A stretch of DNA of 46,491 nt from Syntrophobacteraceae bacterium (GTDB taxonomy: Bacteria > Desulfobacterota > Syntrophobacteria > Syntrophobacterales > Syntrophobacteraceae), in NCBI GenBank assembly GCA_025454175.1, contig JALOOX010000058.1:1-46491 (forward strand), written 5' to 3'. The notes beneath the pieces were generated by a model. The model did not search any database and was not told where the DNA came from. It saw only the letters and a program-made list of their open reading frames with translations. Below are positions 8,841 to 17,713 of this stretch, piece by piece. Position numbers and translations under genes: made by a program. How positions within the stretch are numbered: the first letter of the stretch is position 1; each line of letters opens with the position of its first letter.

Positions 8841-9848
8841 ATGGCAGAGTTCATTCACATCATTCCCACCGTTGATGTACATACAGATGGAGAGCCTGCT
8901 CGAATCGTTCTGGGTGGATTGCCTCCGGTGACGGGTGCAACGATGTCAGACAAGAAACAGTATATGGTTGAGCACCTGGACCATTTCCGCACACTGCTCC
9001 TGCATGAACCAAGGGGCCACAGGGATATGTTCGGGGTCATCCTCACGTCGCCGACCACCGATGAGGCCAACTACGGTATTCTCTTCATGGACAGTGCTGG
9101 GTACATCGATATGTGCGGTCACAGTGTCATGGGCGCTACCACCGCATTGATATCAATGGGGACTGTTGAGGCAAAGGAGCCGGAGACGAAGTTGGTGTTT
9201 GACACTCCAGCAGGCATTGTCGAGAGCCGTGCTCGAATCGCCGGCCATCGCGTCGTCGATGTATCGATATCCAATGTTCCATCTTTCCTGTACAAGAGGG
9301 ATCTGGCGATTGAGTTGCCGGACATCGGGACTGTCCCAGTTGATGTGTCTTTCGGAGGGAATTTCTTCGCTTTGATATCGGCTGAGAAATTAGGTGTTGA
9401 GGTGGATCTCAGCAACTACGCGAAACTCGTCAGCTTTGGCATGGCAATCAGGGATGCGGTGAACAGGAGACTCCAGATTCAACATCCGACAAAGCCACAT
9501 ATCAACCAGGTGGCGCTCACGGAAATTTATGAAAAGCCCTCAACCCTTTTCTCCAAGAGCGTAGTGATATTCGGGCAAGGACAGGTCGACCGCTGCCCCT
9601 GCGGCACGGGAACTTCGGCGGCGATGGCGATGATGTACTCCAAGGGTGAACTGCCACTCGGTGCCAAGTTCGTCAATGAGAGCATTATCGGGACTCGATT
9701 CGAAGGAGTGCTCACAAGAGAAGCGCGGGTGGGTGATTTTGCTGCAGTCGAGCCCATTATCACTGGCAGATCCCATATCACTGGAATCCAACAAATCGTC
9801 GTGGATCCCTACGATTCTTTGAAATATGGATTCATGATCGCCCCATAG
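8841..9848 (+). CDS. Proline racemase-family epimerase
   Basis: The 335-residue protein has the two-domain proline racemase fold and both catalytic motifs: C92 in DMCGHSVMG and C254 in DRCPCGTGTSA. Having cysteines at both positions predicts racemase or epimerase chemistry (proline or 4-hydroxyproline) rather than the trans-3-hydroxyproline dehydratase type, in which the first Cys becomes Thr or Ser. Substrate choice cannot be read from the sequence. It follows the EamA gene by 10 bases and precedes the Fe-S gene by 36, which suggests a small operon for use of proline-type compounds. The ribosome site GAGGGA is modest. Confidence 0.86.
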   Translation: MAEFIHIIPTVDVHTDGEPARIVLGGLPPVTGATMSDKKQYMVEHLDHFRTLLLHEPRGHRDMFGVILTSPTTDEANYGILFMDSAGYIDMCGHSVMGATTALISMGTVEAKEPETKLVFDTPAGIVESRARIAGHRVVDVSISNVPSFLYKRDLAIELPDIGTVPVDVSFGGNFFALISAEKLGVEVDLSNYAKLVSFGMAIRDAVNRRLQIQHPTKPHINQVALTEIYEKPSTLFSKSVVIFGQGQVDRCPCGTGTSAAMAMMYSKGELPLGAKFVNESIIGTRFEGVLTREARVGDFAAVEPIITGRSHITGIQQIVVDPYDSLKYGFMIAP

Positions 9849-9884
9849 TCACTGATTATATGAATGATAAATGTGGAGACGAAG

Positions 9885-11159
9885 ATGGGATGCTTGACAT
9901 TACATAATTATCGTGCGCTCCAAAAACGTATGGACAGGTCTATACCTGGCATCTATGATTCTGTCACATTATATGAGCTCCTAAGAATCTTATTTACTGA
10001 CGAAGAAGCTAAGCTTTGCTCTATCATGCCACTCACCTATTTCACATTGAATGATATATCACGCATTTGGCATAAAGATGAAAACCAAGCCAATGAAGTT
10101 CTTGCTGACTTGATAAATAAGGGGTTAGTATATTTTGATGAAAGCACTGATGAGAAATATTTTTGGCTCGCACCTGCTGTATTGGGCTTTTTTGAATTTT
10201 CAATGATGCGCACTGATGGGAAGTTTGATCGAGAGCAATTGTCAAAACTTTATTACAAATATAATAACATTGAAGATGGTTTCATGAAACAATTTTCTAG
10301 CATAAATCCTCCCATGACAAGAATATTTGTCCAAGAAGATTCAATTAAAGACATCAAAGCAGAAGTTTTGTCATATGAAAAGGCTAGTGCTGGTATTGAT
10401 CAATCGAGTTGCATTACGGTTGGAACATGCTTTTGTCGGCACAAAATGGAACACATGGGTATGGCGTGTGACAATCCTCAGGATACCTGCCTGACATTTA
10501 ATGGAGTAGCCAAGGACCTTGCTTCGCAGGGAATTGCCCGTGAAATATCGAAAAGCGAGGCACATGATATACTGAATCTCTGTATACAAAAAGGCCTTGT
10601 TCAAATAGGAGACAACAAGAAGGATGAGCTTGTCGTAATTTGTAACTGCTGTGGATGTTGCTGCGACATATTGTCTGCGTATAAGCGGTTTGGAGCAACA
10701 AGCCTGATTAATCCGACCAACTACATTTCTGTGATTGAAAGGGAAAAATGTTCAGGATGTGGTATTTGTGTCGAAAGGTGTCCCGTTGATGCGAGATCGA
10801 TACAATATGGTAAAGCAGTTGTAAATGAAAAGATCTGCTTGGGATGTGGAGTTTGTAGGAGATTTTGTCCCACAGAAGCCTCTGGAATGGAAGCCAGAGC
10901 AGAGAAAGTATTTGTTCCTCAAAATACGTTTGAAAAGGTAGCACTACAATCTATTGATCAGGGGAAGATAGGCAACTTTATATTTGACGATCAAACTAAT
11001 ATCTTTCACATATTTCTGAGGGAAGTCATAAATCAGTTTGTTAAGCTTCCTCAAGTCAGAAGATTTTTGCTTAAAGAAGAAATATATAGACGAATACTTA
11101 ATTATTTTTCAAAACAAGATAGATTCAAACAGAATATTCAGACCACATGTACAAAATGA
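9885..11159 (+). CDS. AT-rich 4Fe-4S ferredoxin-domain protein with Cys-rich centre
   Basis: The protein (424 residues from the chosen start) has three parts. The N-terminal 115 residues resemble a winged-helix domain (SRIWHKDENQANEVLADL then LINKGLVYF). A central Cys-rich region holds TCFCRHKMEHMGMACDNP, DTCLTF and ICNCCGCCCDIL. Two typical [4Fe-4S] motifs near residues 285-345 follow: CSGCGICVERCP and CLGCGVCRRFCP. This architecture recurs in anaerobic Desulfobacterota, usually as an unassigned Fe-S protein that may sit in electron transfer. The start at 9885 was preferred over 9864 because GGAGACGAAG lies directly before it. The gene is far more AT-rich than its neighbours, indicating recent acquisition. 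Confidence 0.78.
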   Translation: MGCLTLHNYRALQKRMDRSIPGIYDSVTLYELLRILFTDEEAKLCSIMPLTYFTLNDISRIWHKDENQANEVLADLINKGLVYFDESTDEKYFWLAPAVLGFFEFSMMRTDGKFDREQLSKLYYKYNNIEDGFMKQFSSINPPMTRIFVQEDSIKDIKAEVLSYEKASAGIDQSSCITVGTCFCRHKMEHMGMACDNPQDTCLTFNGVAKDLASQGIAREISKSEAHDILNLCIQKGLVQIGDNKKDELVVICNCCGCCCDILSAYKRFGATSLINPTNYISVIEREKCSGCGICVERCPVDARSIQYGKAVVNEKICLGCGVCRRFCPTEASGMEARAEKVFVPQNTFEKVALQSIDQGKIGNFIFDDQTNIFHIFLREVINQFVKLPQVRRFLLKEEIYRRILNYFSKQDRFKQNIQTTCTK

Positions 11160-11197
11160 ATATATTTATATCTCCGCAAGGATACGAGAGGTAGAAG

Positions 11198-11728
11198 ATG
11201 TCAGTATCACTTGTGTATTTTCCAGTTCAAGTTCCGCAGGATTTTGATTTTGATCAGGCCCCCGATTTTCAGCGGTCTAGTGGTCATGGACTTTGCGTCA
11301 AACATATTATCTTCTCAAATGACTACGATGACAACAGGCCAGGTGGAAAACACGAAGCGATAGACATTTTTGGTGCTGTCGGCCTGTGGGTTCGCTCTAC
11401 AACTGACGGGACGGTAGTGACCACATGGCGCTACCAGAATAAAGTCCTTCCGGGTGCTGGTTACAGTCATCGAGGTGGCAACTTCGTTCGTATCATCGAT
11501 ACCAATGGAAATGTGCATTATTACGCACACATGAGGGATCCAGCTTTTGTTTGTAGCGGGGATATGGTCTTTGCGGGTTCCCTCTTGGGCTTTTTGGGCA
11601 AATCGGGACAGTGTGGTTGCCCTCATTTGCACTACCAGGTGAGGGGACCCAGCCCATGGAACCCCGGACGAGGAGGACGAGGGATAAATCCCTATAATGA
11701 GCTCCGGAGACTGTATATAGCGGATTAG
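11198..11728 (+). CDS. M23-family metallopeptidase (lysostaphin-like), no signal peptide
   Basis: The 176-residue protein is one M23 peptidase domain. H52 and D56 (HEAID, the first zinc pair; the family Gly is replaced by Ala), H111 in YYAHM and the HLH pair H143 and H145 supply the zinc site and catalytic His. Such enzymes cut peptidoglycan cross-bridges or act as scaffolds. Unusually there is no signal peptide or membrane anchor, since the sequence starts MSVSLVYFPVQVPQDF. It may be exported by another route, be released, or the 5' end may be missing. GAGAGG precedes the ATG. It follows the AT-rich gene by 38 bases. Confidence 0.75.
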   Translation: MSVSLVYFPVQVPQDFDFDQAPDFQRSSGHGLCVKHIIFSNDYDDNRPGGKHEAIDIFGAVGLWVRSTTDGTVVTTWRYQNKVLPGAGYSHRGGNFVRIIDTNGNVHYYAHMRDPAFVCSGDMVFAGSLLGFLGKSGQCGCPHLHYQVRGPSPWNPGRGGRGINPYNELRRLYIAD

Positions 11729-12027
11729 TTTTTGACTTCAATGAACAACGGATACTCGCAAACTCAGGCGGCATCCAAGGGTAGATCATGCCCGTAATTT
11801 AGGTTCACACTCTTGGGCCACCGAACCTGAACTGATATTGTGAAAGGTTTTTGGCCTCTCCTGCTCCCCTGATCCTGGAGATCCTGAGCGTCGAAAGAGA
11901 CAACATGTCCCGAACATTCCTGGCTCGATGCGTCAAGCGGAAACGATCGCCCCACGGTATTCTCAAATTCGAATGGCGGTCTCGTTCACTACGGGATTAA
12001 ATTGGAAAACCATCTGCAGAGGCAACC
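11729..12027. other. Gap upstream of the beta-glucosidase gene
   Basis: About 300 bases without a credible gene. It contains the 13-base sequence CAACATGTCCCGA at 11901-11913, which is repeated in direct orientation after bglX at 14368-14380. No clear promoter elements were recognised. Confidence 0.45.
11901..11913 (+). repeat. 13-base direct repeat, left copy
   Basis: CAACATGTCCCGA recurs exactly at 14368-14380, bracketing the GH3 gene by 114 and 94 bases. The flanking bases are only loosely similar (ACATTCCTGGCTCG versus TAATTCTCGTTGTG). It could be the footprint of insertion, or chance. Confidence 0.35.
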
Positions 12028-14274
12028 ATGGTGATCATTCATTATTTCAAACTTCTCGCCATGTTTCTTGTCACCAGTATTTTGCTCACCAGCGCGTTCT
12101 CTGCCGCGCACTCAAAAAACCCGAGCGCTAGTTCCTCCATTGAGCACAGAGTGGATTCTCTCTTAACGATGATGACGCTTGAAGAGAAGCTAGGACAGCT
12201 CAACCAATTGTCCGGACGTTGGGATGAAAAGTATATCACCGCGGAGGACAGTGAAATGATCAAGCAAGGGCGAATCGGCTCTTTTCTCAATGTGGCTGGA
12301 GCCACCAATACGAGAAAAGTTCAGGAATTGGCGATGAAGTCGTCGCGGCTGCGCATCCCGCTTCTCTTTGGCATGGATGTGGTCCATGGCTTTCGCACGA
12401 TCTTTCCCATTCCATTGGCCGAATCCTGCACCTGGGATCCGGTCGCGGTTCAGCAGACGGCGCGGGTTGCAGCGATCGAAGCATCTGCCTCCGGGATTCA
12501 TTGGACATTTGCACCGATGGTTGACATCGCTCGCGACCCGCGCTGGGGACGAATTGCTGAAGGCTCCGGCGAAGATCCCTGTCTTGGCGCGGTTATGGCG
12601 GCGGCGCGGGTGCGCGGTTTTCAAGGCGATGATTGGCGCGACCCGAGCACGATCTTCTCCTGCGCAAAGCATTTTGCTGCTTACGGCGCCTCCGAGGCCG
12701 GCCGCGACTACAACAGTGTGGATGTCTCTGAACGAACTTTGCGTGAAGTCTATCTACCACCGTTCAAAGCTGCGGTCGACGCCGGTTCCGTGAGCCTGAT
12801 GGCGTCGTTCAATGAGATTGCGGGAGTTCCGAGCACGGCGAATCACTGGCTGCTGACGGGACTTCTGCGCGGCGAATGGGGCTTCAAGGGCTTTGTGGTG
12901 AGCGACTGGAATTCGGTGGCCGAGCTTCAAGCGCACGGCCTCGCCGCCTCTCGTTCAGAGGCGGCAATACTAGCGCTTCAAGCGGGCACGGATATGGACA
13001 TGGTAAGCCGGATTTATCAGAATGAGTTGGTGACGATGGTGTGTGAGAACAGGGTATCCGAGGATCTCGTCAACCAGGCGGTTCGGCGCGTGCTGCGCGC
13101 GAAGTTTGTGCTCGGCCTGTTCGATAATCCTTATCGTAATTCTAATCCGGCGCGTGAGCAGAGCGTGATACTCAGCAAGCCGCACGTGGATTTGGCGCGG
13201 CATGTGGCTCAGAAGTCCATCGTGCTGTTGAAGAACGACAAGAATCTCCTCCCGCTCAGCAAGACGCTGAAGACGATTGCTGTTCTCGGCCCGCTCGCCG
13301 AGGATAAAATCGCACCCTTGGGTCCATGGGCTGGCGCTGGAAGGCCGGAAGATGTCGTAACCGTGCTGGAAGGAATCAAGAGCAAAGTCTCCCCACAAAC
13401 AAGAATTTTGTATGCGAAAGGCTGTAACGTCAATGATGACTCAATGGGCGGGATTGTTGAGGCGAAAAACGTGGCGCAACAAGCCGAAGTGGTCATTCTT
13501 GTCGTTGGCGAAGATGCAGGAATGTGCGGCGAAGGGGCATGCCGTTCAAGGCTGGATCTGCCCGGCGTGCAGAATGAATTGGTAAAAACGATTGTTGAAA
13601 CTGGCAAACCGGTGGTGATGATCTTGATGAATGGCCGCCCACTCATCATTACCTGGGCAGCAGAACATGTGCCGGCGATTCTCGAAACGTGGTTTCTCGG
13701 GATTCAGCACGGTCACGCCGCGGCGGATGTCCTGTTTGGCGACGTCAATCCGGCCGGGAAATTGCCCGTGACGTTTCCACGCGCGGTCGGGCAGATTCCG
13801 CTTTACTACAACCACAAAAGCACCGGCCGGCCGTATGTTGATGACAACACCTCTACGTCTAAATATCTCGATATTTCCAACTCACCCTTGTATCCGTTTG
13901 GTTATGGCTTGAGCTACACGACCTTCTCATACAGTGATCTGCTTTTGAGCAACAGCAGAATCAAGGCTAATGATTCGCTGCGCGTTTCCATTGAAGTGAC
14001 CAATACGGGAAAAGTAAAAGGCGATGAAATCGTGCAGCTGTATGTCCAGGATGAATTTGGCAGCGTCACCAGACCGGTTAAAGAACTGAAGGATTTCCGC
14101 CGCATCACACTGAATGTCGGCGAGAAGAGGAACGTCGAATTTACCCTCACCTCAGCGCAGCTCGCCTTTCATGGCCGAGACATGAATTTCGCCGTTGAAC
14201 CCGGAACGTTCAAAGTCTTTGTCGGCACCAATTCGGCTGAACTTTTGGAGACGAGGTTTGAGGTCGTGGAGTGA
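12028..14274 (+). CDS. bglX: GH3-family beta-glucosidase, exported
   Basis: The 748-residue protein has an N-terminal signal segment (HYFKLLAMFLVTSILLTSAF), a GH3 N-terminal barrel (about 40-370), a GH3 C-terminal domain (about 400-630) and a fibronectin-III-like domain (about 665-740, with RVSIEVTNTGKVKGDEIVQL). The nucleophile is D293 in GFVVSDWNS, and KHF with its conserved His at 214-216 and the EGSGEDP signature are present. This is the BglX domain order, consistent with periplasmic hydrolysis of beta-linked gluco-oligosaccharides. The gene name reflects this similarity and not proven function. It lies alone, bracketed by a 13-base direct repeat, in an accessory region with two other hydrolase genes. 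Confidence 0.9.
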   Translation: MVIIHYFKLLAMFLVTSILLTSAFSAAHSKNPSASSSIEHRVDSLLTMMTLEEKLGQLNQLSGRWDEKYITAEDSEMIKQGRIGSFLNVAGATNTRKVQELAMKSSRLRIPLLFGMDVVHGFRTIFPIPLAESCTWDPVAVQQTARVAAIEASASGIHWTFAPMVDIARDPRWGRIAEGSGEDPCLGAVMAAARVRGFQGDDWRDPSTIFSCAKHFAAYGASEAGRDYNSVDVSERTLREVYLPPFKAAVDAGSVSLMASFNEIAGVPSTANHWLLTGLLRGEWGFKGFVVSDWNSVAELQAHGLAASRSEAAILALQAGTDMDMVSRIYQNELVTMVCENRVSEDLVNQAVRRVLRAKFVLGLFDNPYRNSNPAREQSVILSKPHVDLARHVAQKSIVLLKNDKNLLPLSKTLKTIAVLGPLAEDKIAPLGPWAGAGRPEDVVTVLEGIKSKVSPQTRILYAKGCNVNDDSMGGIVEAKNVAQQAEVVILVVGEDAGMCGEGACRSRLDLPGVQNELVKTIVETGKPVVMILMNGRPLIITWAAEHVPAILETWFLGIQHGHAAADVLFGDVNPAGKLPVTFPRAVGQIPLYYNHKSTGRPYVDDNTSTSKYLDISNSPLYPFGYGLSYTTFSYSDLLLSNSRIKANDSLRVSIEVTNTGKVKGDEIVQLYVQDEFGSVTRPVKELKDFRRITLNVGEKRNVEFTLTSAQLAFHGRDMNFAVEPGTFKVFVGTNSAELLETRFEVVE

Positions 14275-14367
14275 CACATCCTACATCGTTGAGCTGCAAA
14301 CGAATTTAGAGGAAACGGGGTAGTCTGTTAGCTCCTGCTGTCTTGGCCCCCGCATCGCCGAAAAAGC

Positions 14368-14380
14368 CAACATGTCCCGA
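14368..14380 (+). repeat. 13-base direct repeat, right copy
   Basis: Exact repeat of CAACATGTCCCGA found at 11901-11913, on the other side of bglX. See the left copy for interpretation. Confidence 0.35.
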
Positions 14381-14427
14381 TAATTCTCGTTGTGCGCAGC
14401 TGCCTGTCGGCGCTTTCTGGATTGGCA

Positions 14428-14460
14428 AGAAACTGAAATACAGGAAGCTCTTCAGTTTCT
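14428..14460. repeat. Stem-loop downstream of bglX
   Basis: AGAAACTGAA (14428-14437) and TTCAGTTTCT (14451-14460) pair perfectly around a 13-base loop. No strong T-run follows on the plus strand, so it may stabilise the 3' end or act as a weak terminator for bglX. Confidence 0.4.
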
Positions 14461-14686
14461 CGAAAATCCTTCCCATCTGAGTTTTCACAGAAAGATCCCT
14501 TCTCTGCATTGTAATGCCCTCGCAACGGACTTAAGGTTAGTTCAGGCTGCGAAGAAAGGATGATGCGGGAAGTCAGCTCTCACCGTGCGTTTACCCACCA
14601 TTTCTGCATTGTATCGTTGTCGTTCAAAGCTTCATCCCGCATCCCAACGCCTGAATGACTTCAATGCGTGAAAGGAGATGCTCAAG

Positions 14687-14905
14687 ATGCCACTTGCAAC
14701 CATCAAAGTGATTGAAGGCGTTTTCTCCGGCGACGAGAAACAACGGATGATCGAGAGGGTCACCGAAGCAATGGTGTCTGTCGAAGGCGAAAATCTACGA
14801 GAAAAGACGCTCGTCATTCTTGAGGAAGTCAAGAGTGGCGATTGGGGAATTGGCGGCAAAACGCTGACTGCCGACGATGTGAAACGCCTGCGAACAGGGC
14901 GGTAG
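14687..14905 (+). CDS. 4-oxalocrotonate tautomerase family protein
   Basis: The 72-residue product begins MPLATIKVIEG. After removal of Met it would expose the catalytic N-terminal Pro, the hallmark of this family. The fold then shows a helix (KQRMIERVTEAMVSV), a second strand (EKTLVILEEV) and DWGIGGK. Members tautomerise 2-hydroxymuconate-like dienols or dehalogenate haloacids; the substrate here is unknown. AAGGAG lies about nine bases before this ATG, while an upstream ATG at 14678 would hide the Pro. A strong hairpin follows at 14940-14979. Confidence 0.82.
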   Translation: MPLATIKVIEGVFSGDEKQRMIERVTEAMVSVEGENLREKTLVILEEVKSGDWGIGGKTLTADDVKRLRTGR

Positions 14906-15383
14906 TCTTATTTCCTATACACGGATGCCATCCCTTGAGGAATGAGACGACTCCGGATTCTATCGGGGTCGTTTCATTCATTCATCCATGTAGCCCGGAG
15001 AGTCGTGAGAGTCGTTTTCTAACGCAAAAAGTATTTCAACAGAACTTGCCTGTCCTGAAAATCCCGAGCATCGAAAAGCTCAACACCTTCAGATCATTTC
15101 CGTTATGCGCTCCGCGTCCGTCGACGGTTTCCAGGTTGGCAAGCTGTACGTTGACCGTGAGCAAGGCAAAACTGGAGCCACTCTTGCGCAATTTGTTACT
15201 CAAACACATACCTCCTCTTCCCGAAATCAACGACGCCTCTTTGTACTTGATCATAACCCCGCTGTGAACGTATCCTAAGACACGGTCTTTCATGTGTTTT
15301 TTCTTCATTGATGGGGGAGTGTCCTGGGCGGACAAGAGCAGGGATCTCAATCAGAAGACCACACAACAGATGATTGCCCCAAT
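14906..15383. other. Gap between tautomerase and DsrE-like remnant
   Basis: About 480 bases with the terminator-like hairpin at 14940-14979 and otherwise no credible gene. It probably holds the eroded 5' part of the DsrE-like gene whose 3' part is readable from about 15384. Confidence 0.4.
14940..14979 (+). terminator. Candidate intrinsic terminator after the tautomerase gene
   Basis: Arms at 14940-14955 and 14964-14979 form a 16-pair stem (two wobble pairs as RNA) with an 8-base loop, 35 bases after the tautomerase stop. The trailing sequence is T-rich (ATTCATTC) but lacks a continuous T-run, so efficiency is uncertain. Confidence 0.5.
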
Positions 15384-15569
15384 GATTATTTGCCCTACCT
15401 TGTCGAAAACGAGGTGCTGGTCGGCGTCTGTACGCCCTGCGCCAAGAATCGCAAAATGGATGAGGGGAATTTTCTCTCCAATATGCAATTGGATGGTGCC
15501 CCCGATTTGACAGAGATGGCTGCGGAAGCGAAGGTCTTCAATTTCTTAAACGGTCACAGGAGCTGGTGA
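15384..15569 (+). pseudogene. DsrE-like protein remnant (C-terminal part only)
   Basis: The frame ending at 15569 reads DYLPYLVENEVLVGVCTPC, then AKNRKMDEGNFLSN, then DGAPDLTEMAAEAKVFNF. This matches the C-terminal half of DsrE/DsrF-like sulfur-relay proteins, including the conserved Cys in VGVCTPC. The frame is closed by a stop at 15309-15311 and no start codon with a ribosome site is available, so the N-terminal half is missing. The stop lies one base before the MetF-like ATG, indicating that the pair was once translationally linked. Confidence 0.55.
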
Positions 15570-15570
15570 G

Positions 15571-16434
15571 ATGAGCTTGATGGAAAGAATGGGAATATCC
15601 TTCACCGTCACTACCGAATTGGGACCCGTTAAGGGAGCCCTCTTCCAGGATTCCCTCAACAAAGCCAAAGAGTATCTCCCATTGGATGGGATCAACATCC
15701 ATGATTGCCCAATGGGGAATCTGAGGATCAATTCCATTTCAATGGGAAGCATTATTCAGAGGGAAATCCATGTGGACGCGATCCCTCACTTAACCTGTCG
15801 AGATCGAAGCCTTCTTGGAACTCAGGCTGACCTCCTTGGTGCCCATGCCTTGGGAATTCGCTATGTTCTGGTAACCACGGGTGACCCTCCCAAACATGGA
15901 CCTTATCCATCCAAGCCTGTCTATGACTATAACACTCATGAGCTGGTGAAGCTGATCAAGAAGATGAATGTCGGTCTGGATTTCAACGACAAAGAGTTCG
16001 GAGGAAGCACCGATTTCACGGTTGCATGCACTGCCATGCCGACAGCCAGAGACCTGGTTCGAGAGCTTGAGAGGATGGAGAAGAAGATCAACGCCGGAGC
16101 CGATTTCTTCCAGACTCAGGTTGTCTACGATGTGGAAAAGGCCGTTAGCTTTGCTCAGAAGGCAAAACCTCTTGGGAAACCGATCTTAATGGGCATCATG
16201 CCCTTGAAGAGCGTCAAGATGGCGAAATACATGAAAGAACACGTGGAAGGAATTGATGTTCCCGAAGATGTGATCTTTAGAATGGAGAACGGAACCTCTG
16301 GAATAGAGATTGCTTGCGGTATCGTCCGAGAAATCCACAGGCACGTTGATGGAATCCACATTATGGCCTTAGGTGATGTGAAAGGAACGAACCAGATCAT
16401 TGAGTATGTGAAGACCTTGACCAATGGATCATGA
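15571..16434 (+). CDS. Methylenetetrahydrofolate reductase-like protein
   Basis: The 287-residue protein has the MetF (beta/alpha)8 signatures: TTELGPVKG near the N-terminus (conserved Glu), HLTCRDRS, YVLVTTGDPP and FFQTQVVYD. These reduce 5,10-methylene-THF to 5-methyl-THF with a flavin. In anaerobes the enzyme serves methionine synthesis or the methyl branch of the acetyl-CoA pathway, often with a partner subunit (MetV) that I do not see nearby. The gene name metF is plausible but I leave it open because paralogs are common. It follows a DsrE-like remnant by one base; GGAG lies about 11 bases upstream. Confidence 0.83.
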   Translation: MSLMERMGISFTVTTELGPVKGALFQDSLNKAKEYLPLDGINIHDCPMGNLRINSISMGSIIQREIHVDAIPHLTCRDRSLLGTQADLLGAHALGIRYVLVTTGDPPKHGPYPSKPVYDYNTHELVKLIKKMNVGLDFNDKEFGGSTDFTVACTAMPTARDLVRELERMEKKINAGADFFQTQVVYDVEKAVSFAQKAKPLGKPILMGIMPLKSVKMAKYMKEHVEGIDVPEDVIFRMENGTSGIEIACGIVREIHRHVDGIHIMALGDVKGTNQIIEYVKTLTNGS

Positions 16435-16870
16435 GGAAACCTGGCTTGTATAAAGCAGGGAACGTACTTGATTCTTTCCCGCATCTACACAATTTCAAGC
16501 ATTCAAGATGTCACTATGTACAAGACATGCTCGTTATGCTCGATGCATGGACCTCAAGCCTTATCTACATTGCCAATCCGGATGCTGGGTGAGGACAACT
16601 CTCAGCACGCTCACAGGCAACACAACTCATTCACCTTGCTCGCGTTCACTGCCCCACCCTCCGCATCCAGGAGTCTTACTGAAACAATAGAATCACTGGT
16701 TGACGCGGCCGCTTGCGCGTCGGCGTGAATGGCCGCCGGTCTTCATCCGCCTTTATCCCACCTCGCAAGTGCGGCTGAACCACGAGGATTGACCTGATGG
16801 CCTCCGCTCCTCAGGTGCTCCGGCGCCCATTCGGCCAAGACACCACAGAATACTTCAATTGAGGTGGGCC
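16435..16870. other. Intergenic gap after the MetF-like gene
   Basis: About 436 bases. Reading frames are present but have no ribosome site and look like noncoding sequence. No hairpin, repeat or promoter stood out. Confidence 0.4.
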
Positions 16871-17209
16871 ATGTCATTTGAAGTTGGCGACACAATAGTA
16901 GTCCTGAATGGAACGTTAGATCCTGATTTTAGCTTCGACATTGGCGGCTGGCGAGGAAGGATCCATTCAGTCGACGCAGACGACACAGTTTCGATTGAAT
17001 GGGACAGTATCACATTGAATTGTATGGATTTCGACAATCTGTTCAAGTGTGAGATCGACGGCCTGGATTGGACGAAGATGACTCTGTCGCAGACAGAAAT
17101 CCAAAGGAACACCACGCGAGATACAAAGACGGACGTAGAAAGGGTAGCTCACCGTCTGGCGAAGAAGCTGGCCCGCGACCCACGAGTTCGGGAGGCTGAG
17201 GCGGAGTAG
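16871..17209 (+). CDS. Small conserved hypothetical protein, SH3-like N-terminus
   Basis: The 112-residue product starts MSFEVGDTIVVLNGTLDPDF, then DIGGWRGRIHSVD and TVSIEWDSITL. This resembles a short beta-barrel (KOW/SH3-like) also seen in hypothetical proteins of cyanobacteria and other bacteria. The C-terminal third is charged and helical (RVAHRLAKKLARDPRVREAE). No catalytic motif is visible. GAGGTGGGCC precedes the ATG at 16871, which was chosen over 16859. Function unknown. Confidence 0.6.
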   Translation: MSFEVGDTIVVLNGTLDPDFSFDIGGWRGRIHSVDADDTVSIEWDSITLNCMDFDNLFKCEIDGLDWTKMTLSQTEIQRNTTRDTKTDVERVAHRLAKKLARDPRVREAEAE

Positions 17210-17713
17210 AAGCAAGGCCGAACCCCCGGCTGCAATCGGATGGCCTCCAGGCTTAGCCTTCCGGCCACCGTTGAGCCAGAATGTTACGTAGCTCTCCTAT
17301 CCCCCGTTATGAAGGCACCTCTTTGTTCGATCAAGCTTCAACAATCATATGCTGAGCTTGCGTCTCCCCCCGTCATCAGACACTCACTGTGAGTGCCCTG
17401 ATTGGTCGCCTCAGAGGAGCTGGAGCGCTCTCCTTCAGTGTCTGATGGGTGGCGTCATTCTTCATGAAGTCCAGGGGAGGCAAAGCTCATGGCCCAGCTC
17501 AAACGTAGATCATCTTCCTTGTCATTCAGCCGCCAATACCATGTCGCCGATTACGGCTCGGGAAGCGTCTTTTGCATCACGGGCCTCCAGTGAAGGCATG
17601 CTGGAGCGCGACTCGAGGGAGGTCCCATGCCGGAAGTCCTCTTAGGGAGATATTACAGTAGGGTACATGAATCCCTTTCGGGCGGTAACGATCTAACCAG
17701 GGAGGATGGTGGA
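17210..17713. other. Intergenic gap with an 11-base inverted repeat
   Basis: About 500 bases marking the right edge of the accessory region. CATCAGACACT at 17374-17384 has its exact reverse complement at 17437-17447, 52 bases apart. No convincing reading frame is present. Confidence 0.4.
17374..17447. repeat. 11-base inverted repeat
   Basis: CATCAGACACT (17374-17384) and AGTGTCTGATG (17437-17447) are perfect complements flanking a 52-base spacer. It could be the ends of a small inserted element or a long-loop hairpin. No transposase or target-site duplication was found. Confidence 0.35.

Larger units (their letters stand above)
14275..14686. other. Gap between bglX and the tautomerase gene
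   Basis: About 410 bases. It contains the right copy of the 13-base repeat (14368-14380) and a 10-base-stem hairpin (14428-14460). No reading frame here looks like a protein. Confidence 0.45.

Noticed and set aside
16468..16728. 86-residue open frame after the MetF-like gene
   Set aside because: No ribosome site and low-complexity, noncoding-like residues.
17349..17645. 98-residue open frame
   Set aside because: It spans the inverted repeat at 17374-17447 and shows no protein-like pattern or ribosome site.
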